Positions 21,374-28,365 of a stretch of DNA of 28,365 nucleotides are shown piece by piece. This stretch comes from Actinomycetes bacterium (GTDB lineage: Bacteria > Actinomycetota > Acidimicrobiia > Acidimicrobiales > Palsa-688). Positions within the stretch are counted from its first letter, which is position 1; each line of letters starts with the position of its first letter. The stretch spans positions 1-28,365 of the forward strand of contig JAKAXN010000010.1 of the NCBI GenBank assembly GCA_021816565.1, given 5' to 3'. A model generated the notes under the pieces. It saw only the letters and a list, made by a program, of their open reading frames with translations, did not search any database and had not been told where the DNA came from. The position numbers and the translations under genes are program-made.

Positions 21374-23886
21374 GCGCTACCGACGCCACACGGAGTCAGG
21401 TGGCAGCCCTGGTCGAGCAGGCGGCCCGGCCCATCCCGCTGCTCTGGCCGCTCTACTCGGCAGTGGCCACCAATCCGTTGTGGGACTTGAGGGACCTGCC
21501 CTTCAGCGCCGCCCTGGGCCGGGCCCGGGCCGTCCTGGGCATATCCGGTGTGCCGCCGGCCGGGCTTCTCGCCGAGGCCTTCCGCTCGGGGCGGATCACC
21601 GGCGGTGATCTCGAGCGGGCCCTGCAGGAAAGAGGCGAACAACCCCGCCCCGATCCGGTCGAAGTACGGGACGGCAACCTTCGGGCGGCGCTCGGCACGA
21701 TCCTCCAACACAAGGACCACACGGCCGGCGGCTCCTGGACCCGAATGGTGGACACCGAAGTGGCGAGGTACTGCGCCGCCTACGTGGCCGGCCGGTTACC
21801 GGTCGGCCCTGACGGGCCGAGGTTCTTCGCCAGCTGGAAGTCCGCGGTCGCCAAGGATCCGGTCGGTCGGCGCCTGCAGGTGGACCGGCTGGCGGACGAG
21901 GCCGGCCCCACACCCGAGGCCGCGATCCTCGCCACTCTGCATCGGATCGGCGTGGACGAGGCCGGGGCAGTACAGGAGCTCACGGGTCAGTTGGCCCGTC
22001 TTCCCGGGTGGGCCGCCCACGCCAAGTGGCGGTCAGCCTGGGCCGCCCCGGACCAGCCGGGCCCGGCGTTGCACCTCGTCGACTACCTGGCCGTCCGCCT
22101 GGTGTACGACCTGGCCGCACTGGCCCTGGTCGGGGACCCTCGAGAGACGGACGACAGTACCGCGGATGGCGGGCGGGGGCCCGCAACCGCGGTCTCCGCA
22201 CCGGGAGCCTCTCTCATTGGCGATCAGATGGGGCTGCGTCTGGCCCGGTTGGAACCGGAGGATCGGGCCCTCGTGTGGCTGGAGGCCTACGAAGCCCACT
22301 ACCGCGACCAACTCCTCACCGCTCTCCAGCGTGCCGGTGGAAGCGACCCGGAGACGCCCCCCTCCGCCCAGGTCATCTGCTGCATCGACGTGCGAGCCGA
22401 GGGTCTGCGGCGTCACCTCGAAGCCCTGGGCGGCTACGAGACCTTCGGTTTCGCCGGATTCTTCGGGGTCCCCGCCCGGGTATGGGACCTGACCGGCGAC
22501 GCACCTCTGGACCTCTTCCCGGTACTTCTTCAACCGAAGGTGGAGGTCACCGAGCGGGCTGTCGACGAGCCCACAGCCGCGGACGCTTTAGCGGCGCGGC
22601 GGCAGACAGGCGAGGCGCTTCACGCCGTGGATGCCACCCGGAAAGGGATGGTATCCGCCTATGCCCTGGCCGAGGCCGGGGGCTTGGGCCTCGCACCCAT
22701 GGCAATGGCCCGTACCGTGGCTCCGAGGCTGTTCGCCCGGGCCCGGGCCCAACTCAGGCAGCGGGTGGAGCCTCCGCTCGAGGCCTACCCGGACCTGGAT
22801 GGCCCCGGTGCACCCACCGACGAAGAACAGTCGCTCTACGCCGAGTCGGCCCTCCGGGCCATGGGGTTGACGAGCGGCTTCGCGCCGCTCGTCGTGCTGT
22901 GCGGTCATGGCAGCACCACGGAGAACAACCCCTACGCCTCGGCCCTCGACTGCGGGGCCTGCGGGGCGGCCAGGGGTGGCCGCAGCGCCCGCCTGGCGGC
23001 GGCAATCCTCAACCGGCCGGCAGTACGGGCTCGTCTGGATGGGAGAGGGATCCATATCCCGCGAGCGACTCTCTTCGTAGCTGCCGAGCACGACACGACG
23101 ACCGACGACGTGACGCTCTTCCCGCCGGACCGCCTGGACCCCCGGACCGAAGCCCGGTTGGCCTCGCTCGCCGCCGATCTGGTCGAAGCCGGTGCCGCAC
23201 TGGCAGCAGAGCGGATCGCCACCCTGCCCGGCGCCGCCAACCGGATACGACGCGACCCGATGCACCACGTCGCGCTCCGGTCCACCGACTGGGCCCAGGT
23301 CCAACCGGAGTGGGGTCTGGCCCGGTGCGCGGCATTCATCGTCGGACCCCGCCGGCTCACCGCCGGGTGCGACCTTCAGCGGCGGGCCTTCCTCCACTCC
23401 TACGATCCCCAAAGCGACCCCGACGGCACCGCTCTGGAGGCGGTCCTGTCCGGGCCCATGGTGGTGGCCCAGTGGATCGCGTCGGCCTACTACCACTCGA
23501 CCACCGACCCGGACATCCTCGGTGCCGGCGACAAAGTGGCTCACAACGTGGTGGCCGGCGTCGGCGTCTACCAGGGCGCCGGCGGCGACCTGAAGCTGGG
23601 ACTGCCCCGGCAGGCCGTGTTCGACGGGAGCCGCCCCTACCACGAGCCCATGCGACTGCTCGTGGTCATCGCTGCGCCGCGGGAACGCATCGACGTCGTG
23701 ATTGGCCGCCAGCCCGTAATCAGAGAACTCGTTGAGGGAAGCTGGGTCAACCTCACGGCGCTCGACAGAGGGTCTTTCTGGCTGCGCCGGGCCGGGGGGG
23801 GATGGCGCCCCTGGTCGGGGGCCGGCGATTCAGACGGTCCAGTGATCGACAACGGATCTCCTCCTGACGGCAGACGCCGTGGATGA
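21370..23886 (+). CDS. dabA: DabA, carbonic-anhydrase-like subunit of the DAB inorganic carbon transporter (DUF2309)
   Basis: An 838-residue soluble or peripheral protein. The four residues described for Halothiobacillus DabA are all present with matching spacing: Cys338 and Asp340 in CCIDVRAE, His513 in CGHGS and Cys528 in DCGACGAARGG. It should therefore bind zinc and hydrate CO2 to bicarbonate vectorially with DabB. The start is the GTG that overlaps the dabB stop; the frame runs open far into dabB, but that part is a shadow. The C-terminal HNVVAGVGVYQGAGGDLKLGLP region and the closing LPRQ are typical of the family. Intact, so the system looks functional. Confidence 0.95.
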   Translation: MSATDATRSQVAALVEQAARPIPLLWPLYSAVATNPLWDLRDLPFSAALGRARAVLGISGVPPAGLLAEAFRSGRITGGDLERALQERGEQPRPDPVEVRDGNLRAALGTILQHKDHTAGGSWTRMVDTEVARYCAAYVAGRLPVGPDGPRFFASWKSAVAKDPVGRRLQVDRLADEAGPTPEAAILATLHRIGVDEAGAVQELTGQLARLPGWAAHAKWRSAWAAPDQPGPALHLVDYLAVRLVYDLAALALVGDPRETDDSTADGGRGPATAVSAPGASLIGDQMGLRLARLEPEDRALVWLEAYEAHYRDQLLTALQRAGGSDPETPPSAQVICCIDVRAEGLRRHLEALGGYETFGFAGFFGVPARVWDLTGDAPLDLFPVLLQPKVEVTERAVDEPTAADALAARRQTGEALHAVDATRKGMVSAYALAEAGGLGLAPMAMARTVAPRLFARARAQLRQRVEPPLEAYPDLDGPGAPTDEEQSLYAESALRAMGLTSGFAPLVVLCGHGSTTENNPYASALDCGACGAARGGRSARLAAAILNRPAVRARLDGRGIHIPRATLFVAAEHDTTTDDVTLFPPDRLDPRTEARLASLAADLVEAGAALAAERIATLPGAANRIRRDPMHHVALRSTDWAQVQPEWGLARCAAFIVGPRRLTAGCDLQRRAFLHSYDPQSDPDGTALEAVLSGPMVVAQWIASAYYHSTTDPDILGAGDKVAHNVVAGVGVYQGAGGDLKLGLPRQAVFDGSRPYHEPMRLLVVIAAPRERIDVVIGRQPVIRELVEGSWVNLTALDRGSFWLRRAGGGWRPWSGAGDSDGPVIDNGSPPDGRRRG

Positions 23887-23953
23887 GATCGACCTGACCC
23901 AACAGACAACAAGGCTGACACCGCTTGCCGGTATCAGGGAAGAAAGGAACCAA

Positions 23954-24397
23954 GTGGAATCTACGCAAATTTCGATCCGGTCGGGAAGCGGTGGGGTCGG
24001 GAAGGCGTCCGGCCCGTCCCTCTGGGAGTCCGTATCGGCTGTAGCGCCACCATCCGGCCGGTGGATTGCGTCAAGCGATGAGGACAGAGTCGCATACGCA
24101 GCCCGGACTCTCCGTCACTACGGCATCGCGATAGGCGCGGCAGCGGGGGGCCACCCAGAGGAAATCGCCGACCGTCTGGTCACCGCTATCCGAACCCGAT
24201 TCCCTTCAGCGGACGGGGCGTGCGTGTTCTGGACCACGGCGGAGCACATCGCAGCCTTCGAGAACTCCGGCCACCTCCGCCGGCCGCTGGTAGTGCATGC
24301 AGTGGGCCCGGGCGTAGTCGAAGCGGCCGTCGCCGCTTTCGGGGAAGCCGGCCTGGTTGCCGTACCCATGGACCGTGCTGACAGGACCCAGGGGTGA
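23954..24397 (+). CDS. Hypothetical third gene of the dab operon
   Basis: A 147-residue protein of unrecognised family. The first 40 residues are Gly/Ser-rich and probably disordered. From about 45 a compact alpha/beta pattern follows: AARTLRHYGIAIGAAAGGHP, ADRLVTAIRTRFPSADGACVF, RRPLVVHAVGPGVVEAAVAA and GLVAVPMDRADR. There is no signal peptide or membrane helix. The GTG start has AAAGGA five bases upstream, which is better than the GTG at 23879 inside the end of dabA. It begins 67 bases after dabA and on the same strand, so it is probably co-transcribed and may be a regulator or accessory protein of carbon uptake. Confidence 0.72.
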   Translation: MESTQISIRSGSGGVGKASGPSLWESVSAVAPPSGRWIASSDEDRVAYAARTLRHYGIAIGAAAGGHPEEIADRLVTAIRTRFPSADGACVFWTTAEHIAAFENSGHLRRPLVVHAVGPGVVEAAVAAFGEAGLVAVPMDRADRTQG

Positions 24398-24403
24398 CCG
24401 CTC

Positions 24404-24428
24404 GGGACCATCACCATCGGCCGGTCCC
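24404..24428 (+). terminator. Possible terminator hairpin after the dab operon
   Basis: GGGACC (24404-24409) pairs with GGTCCC (24423-24428) around a 13-base loop, seven bases after the stop at 24397. Only TT follows, so the T-run is missing and this would be a weak intrinsic terminator or a Rho-type stop. Position supports it more than sequence does. Confidence 0.35.
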
Positions 24429-24535
24429 TTGGAGGCTATCTACCTGCCGGCGTGCCGGAGCGACGCAAACGACACACGCTCATTCGTTCGGCCCTTGTTA
24501 CAGTCACATCAACCGTCGACGGGCCAGGGGGGCAT

Positions 24536-25762
24536 ATGAAGGTGGATGCTGAAGCCGCGGGGATGGACCCGAGCCGCCTTCGGCGGATAGACGAGCATCT
24601 GCGCCAGCGTTACATCGAGCCGGGGAAGATCTCCGGATGCCAGGTGGCGGTGCTGCGCAGGGGGGTGGTCGCCCACCACTCCGTCCTGGGGCTGGCCGAC
24701 CGGGAGCGGAACACCCCCGTCAGGGACGACACCGTGTGGCGCATCTACTCGATGACCAAGCCCATCGCCGCAGTGGCGCTGATGACGCTGTACGAGCGCG
24801 GCTACTTCCAGCTGACCGACCCGGTGGCCCGGTTCATCCCGGAATGGCGTGATCTGAAGGTGGCCGAGCGGGGACCGGATGGGGAACGACGTCTGGTCGA
24901 CCCGGCCAGGCCGGTTCAGGTCCGCGACCTCATGATGCACATGGCGGGTATCGGCTACGGCAAGGACAACGACGACCTCGACAGCGAGTCCCTCGGCCGC
25001 CGCGGCCGGGACCGCTCGGCACGCCTCGACCACGACCTGGCCGCCATGGTGGACCGGTTGGCTCAGACGCCTCTGCGGTTCCATCCCGGCCGCCACTGGC
25101 TCTACTCACTGGGCCTCGACGTGTGCGGGCGGCTGGTCGAGATAATGACCGGTCGCGGTCTGGACCGGTTCATGGCCGAGGAGATCTTCACCCCGCTCGG
25201 GATGGAGGACACCGCGTTCCATGTCCCGGAGAACCGGGTCGATCGGTTCGCCGCCTGTTACGGGCGCAACACCCGCAAGGAGCTCGTGCTGGTCGACGAC
25301 CCCAGGGACAGCACCTACCTGCAGCCCCCCACCTTCCTCTCAGGCGGAGGCGGCCTGGTCTCGACCACATCCGATTATCTGCGCTTCTGCCGGATGCTGC
25401 TCGACGGCGGGGAACTCGACGGCCGGCGGGTACTCGGCCGCAAGACGGTAGAGCTCATGACGACGAACCATCTGCCCGGCAACCGGTCCATGTCCGAGTT
25501 CGCGCTCCCGGGAGGTTACGGGGAAGTGGGGTTCGAAGGGATGGGTTTCGGCCTGGGCATGGCGGTCAGCCAGAGTCCGGCGGCGACGGGGGTGATCGGC
25601 TCGGCCGGCGAGTACATGTGGGGCGGAGCCGCCTCCACCCTCTTCTGGGTGGACCCGGCAGAGGACCTCGCGGTCGTCTTCATGACCCAGCTCCTGCCGT
25701 CGGGAACGTTCAACTTCCGGGCCCAGCTGAAGGCGTTGGTCTACCCGGCCATCGTGGACTGA
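24536..25762 (+). CDS. Serine hydrolase, class C beta-lactamase fold (family VIII esterase-like)
   Basis: A 408-residue enzyme of the beta-lactamase/penicillin-binding fold. The nucleophile motif SMTK gives Ser72 and Lys75; the second motif is YSL at Tyr190; the third-motif region near the C-terminus is WGGAAS rather than KTG. The replaced KTG and the absence of a signal peptide point to a cytoplasmic family VIII carboxylesterase rather than a beta-lactamase. Conserved HPGRHWLYSLGLDVCGRLVE and PLGMEDTAF segments are typical of this group. The ATG is preceded by AGGGGGG a few bases upstream. The substrate is unknown; the gene stands alone. Confidence 0.92.
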   Translation: MKVDAEAAGMDPSRLRRIDEHLRQRYIEPGKISGCQVAVLRRGVVAHHSVLGLADRERNTPVRDDTVWRIYSMTKPIAAVALMTLYERGYFQLTDPVARFIPEWRDLKVAERGPDGERRLVDPARPVQVRDLMMHMAGIGYGKDNDDLDSESLGRRGRDRSARLDHDLAAMVDRLAQTPLRFHPGRHWLYSLGLDVCGRLVEIMTGRGLDRFMAEEIFTPLGMEDTAFHVPENRVDRFAACYGRNTRKELVLVDDPRDSTYLQPPTFLSGGGGLVSTTSDYLRFCRMLLDGGELDGRRVLGRKTVELMTTNHLPGNRSMSEFALPGGYGEVGFEGMGFGLGMAVSQSPAATGVIGSAGEYMWGGAASTLFWVDPAEDLAVVFMTQLLPSGTFNFRAQLKALVYPAIVD

Positions 25763-25797
25763 GGGCTGACGGTTGGAGCAGGTAGTGTCTGTTCCCG

Positions 25798-26697
25798 GTG
25801 GCCTCCCCATCTGACACCGGGCCTGCATGTCGCCGGCTGGCAGCTGCTCTCGAACCGGTTGCCGGGCAGGTGTACTTCTCGCCGGAGTGTCACTCCGCCT
25901 ACGCCGCACTCGGCTTCGATCCGAGCACCGCATCCGCCCGTGGAGTCGCCTTCCCCGACGGCCCGGCGTATTTCACGAGCCGAGGGTCTGTGATGGGCCA
26001 GGTCTCCGGGCACCTCGTTGCCGCTGCGTTCGCCGTGTTCAACCCCTCGGCCGTCATCCCGGCAGTGGAGCGAGGGTGGACGCTCACCGACGCGGCCACG
26101 ATCTGCGCGGCCAGGACGGAGGGCGCCGTCGCCCAGCTCGTGCGCATCCTCGGCCCGAACCCCGACGGCCTCGGAGAGGTGACCGCGCTGCTGGCGAGAG
26201 CGTGCGATGGTCTTCGACCGGAGGGTAAGCCGCTGTATGCGGGGCTGTTGTCTCTGGGTCTTCCCGGTGAGCCGATGGCCGACATGTGGAGGTTGGCCGA
26301 CTGCCTGCGGGAATACCGAGGTGACGCGCACACGGCCGCCTGGACCTCCGCCGGTTTCGACGCCGTGGAGATAGGTCTGCTGACCGAGCTCTATTGGGGT
26401 CTGTCGACGCGGACGTACATCCGGACCCGGGCCTGGGCCGATGACGACCTCGACAGTGCGACAGAGCGCCTCCAGGCACGAGGCTGCCTAGCCGAGGGGT
26501 CCCTGACCGAGCGGGGCCGTGCTGCGCGCGAAGACGTGGAGATCGCAACCGACCGCCAGTGCGACACGATCGTGCAGGCGCTCGGCGAGGACCTGGACCC
26601 GCTGATCACGATTCTCGGGTACTGGGGCCAGGCGATCCGTGATTCCGGCGGCTACCCCCCTTCCGGGCCGCACGACCTCGCCCGCTCCGGTAGCTGA
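25798..26697 (+). CDS. SCO6745-family actinobacterial protein
   Basis: A 299-residue soluble protein that I place, from memory of the layout, in the actinobacterial SCO6745 family. Typical parts are the FTSRGSVMGQVSGHLVAAAF region, FNPSAVIPAVERGW, LREYRGDAHTAAWTSAGFDAVE and, near the C-terminus, the RTRAWADDDLDSATERLQARGCL winged-helix-like part ending in TERGRAAREDVEIATDR. The end looks like a MarR-type fold, but function is not established. TAGTGT nine bases before the GTG start may be a -10 box of a leaderless transcript. Confidence 0.75.
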   Translation: MASPSDTGPACRRLAAALEPVAGQVYFSPECHSAYAALGFDPSTASARGVAFPDGPAYFTSRGSVMGQVSGHLVAAAFAVFNPSAVIPAVERGWTLTDAATICAARTEGAVAQLVRILGPNPDGLGEVTALLARACDGLRPEGKPLYAGLLSLGLPGEPMADMWRLADCLREYRGDAHTAAWTSAGFDAVEIGLLTELYWGLSTRTYIRTRAWADDDLDSATERLQARGCLAEGSLTERGRAAREDVEIATDRQCDTIVQALGEDLDPLITILGYWGQAIRDSGGYPPSGPHDLARSGS

Positions 26698-26796
26698 GTC
26701 GCCATTCCGGAGCCGGTAACGGGGCCGGGGACAATCCCGGCGCACCGGAAGGACTACCGTTCCTGGCCGGAGAGCCGACATGCGGAGGTCGGAGAG

Positions 26797-27945
26797 GTGG
26801 CAGAAGATTCCAACCCGCAGAGCACCGGACCCTGGCCCGAGAGCGCCGGGCACGTCGGCGCCGCCCCACCCCCGACCTGGGGCACCCAGGGCGCCGATCA
26901 GGACGGCACCCCCTCGGAGACCGCTCCTGCCACCGCCCCGGCGCCCCACTGGGACACGACCCGCTCTCCTGCTGAAGCAGCCGACAGCCCTCCCCCTTCT
27001 CCCCCGCCCTCCGAGCAGCCGCCGCTCCCGCCGCCCGGCACCGCCCCGTCGTTCCCGCCCCCCATCGGCCCCCACGCCTCCCCGCCCGGCGGACCGCCGT
27101 CGTCCCCGCCTCCCGGTGGGGCGCCTCCGTACCCTCCGAACCAGGCCGCGGGGCCGTACTGGACGCCCTCGGCCGGGCGACCCAACCCCTACGTTGCGGG
27201 GGGCACGGCCCCGGCCGGCTACCGCTACCGCAGCGGCTTCGCGATCGGCGACGGACGCGCCCCCGCCGGGGTCAAGGGGTTCTGGATCACCGGTGTCGTT
27301 CTGTCGGCGGTGACCGTGGGCCTGGCCACTCCTGTCTTCACCATCGCCTCGTGGATCATGTACCGCCGGGCCCGCCGTCAGGCGCTGAGCGGCAACGTGG
27401 GCGGTCTGCCGGTCGGCCGGGCCTGGGGCATAACCGCCACGTCGTGGACGGCGCTACTGGTCCTGGTGGTCGTCATCTACGGGGCGGTCGGGGCGGCAAT
27501 GGGAGGCAACTCGGCCGGCTCCTCCGGCTCGTACACCTACCACCCGCCTCCCCTCCAGCAGCTTCCCCTCGGGGCCAGTGCCACTGTTGACGACCAGGTG
27601 GGGCCCGGCTCATCAGGGAAAGACGTGCCCGTCACCGTCACCGTGACCGGCGTCGACCGGACCACGACACCCGGGGACGCAGCCGTGGCCTTCAAGGTCT
27701 GCGCCGGTAACCGGCCGGTGGACCCCCTGGCCGCAGCCTTCGAGCTGTCTCTGAACGGTCCGGCCGACACGTCCTTCCAGTTCGACAACAACGAGCAGTT
27801 CCCCGACTCGCTCTACGCGACCCTGCCGCCCCACCAGTGTCTCTCCTTCCCGGTCGACTTCCAGGTGCCGGGCCAGGATGCAATCAGTACTGTGACCTTC
27901 GGGCTCGACTCAGAGGTCCAATGGCCCGTCTCCCAGGGAGGGTGA
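26797..27945 (+). CDS. Proline-rich membrane protein with extracellular domain
   Basis: A 382-residue protein in three parts. Residues 1-145 are Pro/Gly-rich and low-complexity (many PPP and PPG runs), as found in actinobacterial DUF4190-type proteins. Two membrane helices follow at about 166-188 and 208-232, with the basic loop YRRARRQALSGN between them. The rest is a Ser/Gly linker and a beta-rich domain (VTVTVTGVDRTTTPGD, VAFKVCAGN, FQFDNNEQFPDSLYATLPPHQC) with two Cys residues that could form a disulfide; it resembles DUF4352-type extracellular domains. The GTG start is not firmly fixed, because GGAGAG lies too close. Function unknown. Confidence 0.75.
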   Translation: MAEDSNPQSTGPWPESAGHVGAAPPPTWGTQGADQDGTPSETAPATAPAPHWDTTRSPAEAADSPPPSPPPSEQPPLPPPGTAPSFPPPIGPHASPPGGPPSSPPPGGAPPYPPNQAAGPYWTPSAGRPNPYVAGGTAPAGYRYRSGFAIGDGRAPAGVKGFWITGVVLSAVTVGLATPVFTIASWIMYRRARRQALSGNVGGLPVGRAWGITATSWTALLVLVVVIYGAVGAAMGGNSAGSSGSYTYHPPPLQQLPLGASATVDDQVGPGSSGKDVPVTVTVTGVDRTTTPGDAAVAFKVCAGNRPVDPLAAAFELSLNGPADTSFQFDNNEQFPDSLYATLPPHQCLSFPVDFQVPGQDAISTVTFGLDSEVQWPVSQGG

Positions 27946-28058
27946 TGCGGATGTCCGGCTCGAGGCTCAGGCGACGGCCATGATCGGTCGCACCTCGGGC
28001 GGGATCCGCATCCGGCACGTCCCCACGCACCCGAGCAGCTGCTCTACGGAGGTTATTG

Positions 28059-28365
28059 ATGAGTGACGACCCCAACCGGCCCGCCGAGCTACCCGCCGAC
28101 CTCCCCAAAGACGCCGGGCGGCGCCTGCGCGAGCTGGGAGCCGGTCTTTTCACCTCGGACCTGTCGGTCAACGAGTTCCTCCTCATCAAAGAGGTCGGCT
28201 TCCACCCAGTGGGGTTCGTGATGGGATCGTCGATCTATCACATCGGGCTCCAGACCCGTAAGTGGGGTTCCTCGCAGGAGCTCGGCAAGCTGACGGCCGC
28301 CATGTACGACGCCCGGGAGCTGGCCATGACCCGGATGGAGGAAGAAGCCGACCAGCTCGGCGCCG
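28059..28365 (+). CDS. YbjQ/UPF0145-like heavy-metal-binding domain protein (partial)
   Basis: The first 102 codons of a protein cut by the window end. It starts MSDDPNRPAELPADLPKDAG, then LFTSDLSVNEFLLIKEVGFH and PVGFVMGSSIYHIG, which resembles the YbjQ-type domain where a short-lived 'variable metal-binding' barrel follows. The last visible residues are a helix, MYDARELAMTRMEEEADQ, also usual in that family. The ATG has GGAGG seven bases upstream. The family name is a pattern match only. Confidence 0.7.
   Translation, partial: MSDDPNRPAELPADLPKDAGRRLRELGAGLFTSDLSVNEFLLIKEVGFHPVGFVMGSSIYHIGLQTRKWGSSQELGKLTAAMYDARELAMTRMEEEADQLGA

Noticed and set aside
26898..27185. Gly-rich minus-strand frame opposite the proline-rich protein
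   Set aside because: It is the complement of proline codons; the plus strand has membrane helices and a folded domain downstream in the same frame.
27944..28012. Inverted repeat GATGCGGA/TCCGCATC after the proline-rich protein gene
   Set aside because: Only 8 bp with a loop of more than 50 bases and no T-run; expected by chance in GC-rich sequence.
27978..28064. Short frame of about 28 codons overlapping the start of the last gene
   Set aside because: No ribosome site and no protein-like composition; the GGAGG belongs to the ATG at 28059.

Overview
The window is GC-rich throughout, with many GTG starts, 1-4 bp gene overlaps and several apparently leaderless genes. This fits an actinobacterium (Actinomycetota). 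A probable SCO6745-family protein supports that. The exact class cannot be told from the sequence alone. No rRNA, tRNA, CRISPR array or insertion sequence was seen.

Left third (1-9908, minus strand): a catabolic and transport region. A ureohydrolase of the agmatinase/guanidinobutyrase family (8904-9908) is followed by a well conserved ykkC-class RNA (about 8755-8880). Its sequence matches the guanidine-I subtype, and it merges into a 12-bp terminator hairpin. Downstream are eight tightly packed genes: a glutamine-synthetase-like ligase, a creatininase-family amidohydrolase, a PuuD-like class I amidotransferase hydrolase, an SDR dehydrogenase, a lipoprotein solute-binding protein, a fused DppD-DppF double ATPase, and two permeases, the last cut by the window edge. 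All junctions but one overlap by 1-4 bp. I infer a guanidine-induced operon for uptake and gamma-glutamyl-type processing of a guanidine or amine compound. It lacks urea carboxylase, carboxyguanidine deiminase and an SMR exporter, the partners usually linked to this riboswitch. This is the most interesting part of the window.

Middle (10085-18909): mostly ordinary chromosome. It holds a PPOX-family flavin or F420 protein, a tandem pair of diverged paralogues of unknown function, a small hypothetical gene, a DEAD-box RNA helicase coupled to a SHOCT-like small protein, a cold-shock protein, a sigma-70 factor with a leader hairpin, a small membrane protein, a SulP-STAS anion transporter and the GTPase YchF.

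Right third (18910-28365): a gene-poor stretch, then a winged-helix regulator divergent from a dabB-dabA inorganic-carbon uptake operon. A near-perfect 18-bp palindrome lies directly before dabB and is a candidate operator. DabA keeps all four expected zinc/active-site residues. A third, unrecognised small gene follows in the same operon. After that come a family VIII esterase/class C beta-lactamase-like hydrolase, the probable SCO6745-family protein, a proline-rich membrane protein and the start of a YbjQ-like protein cut by the window end.
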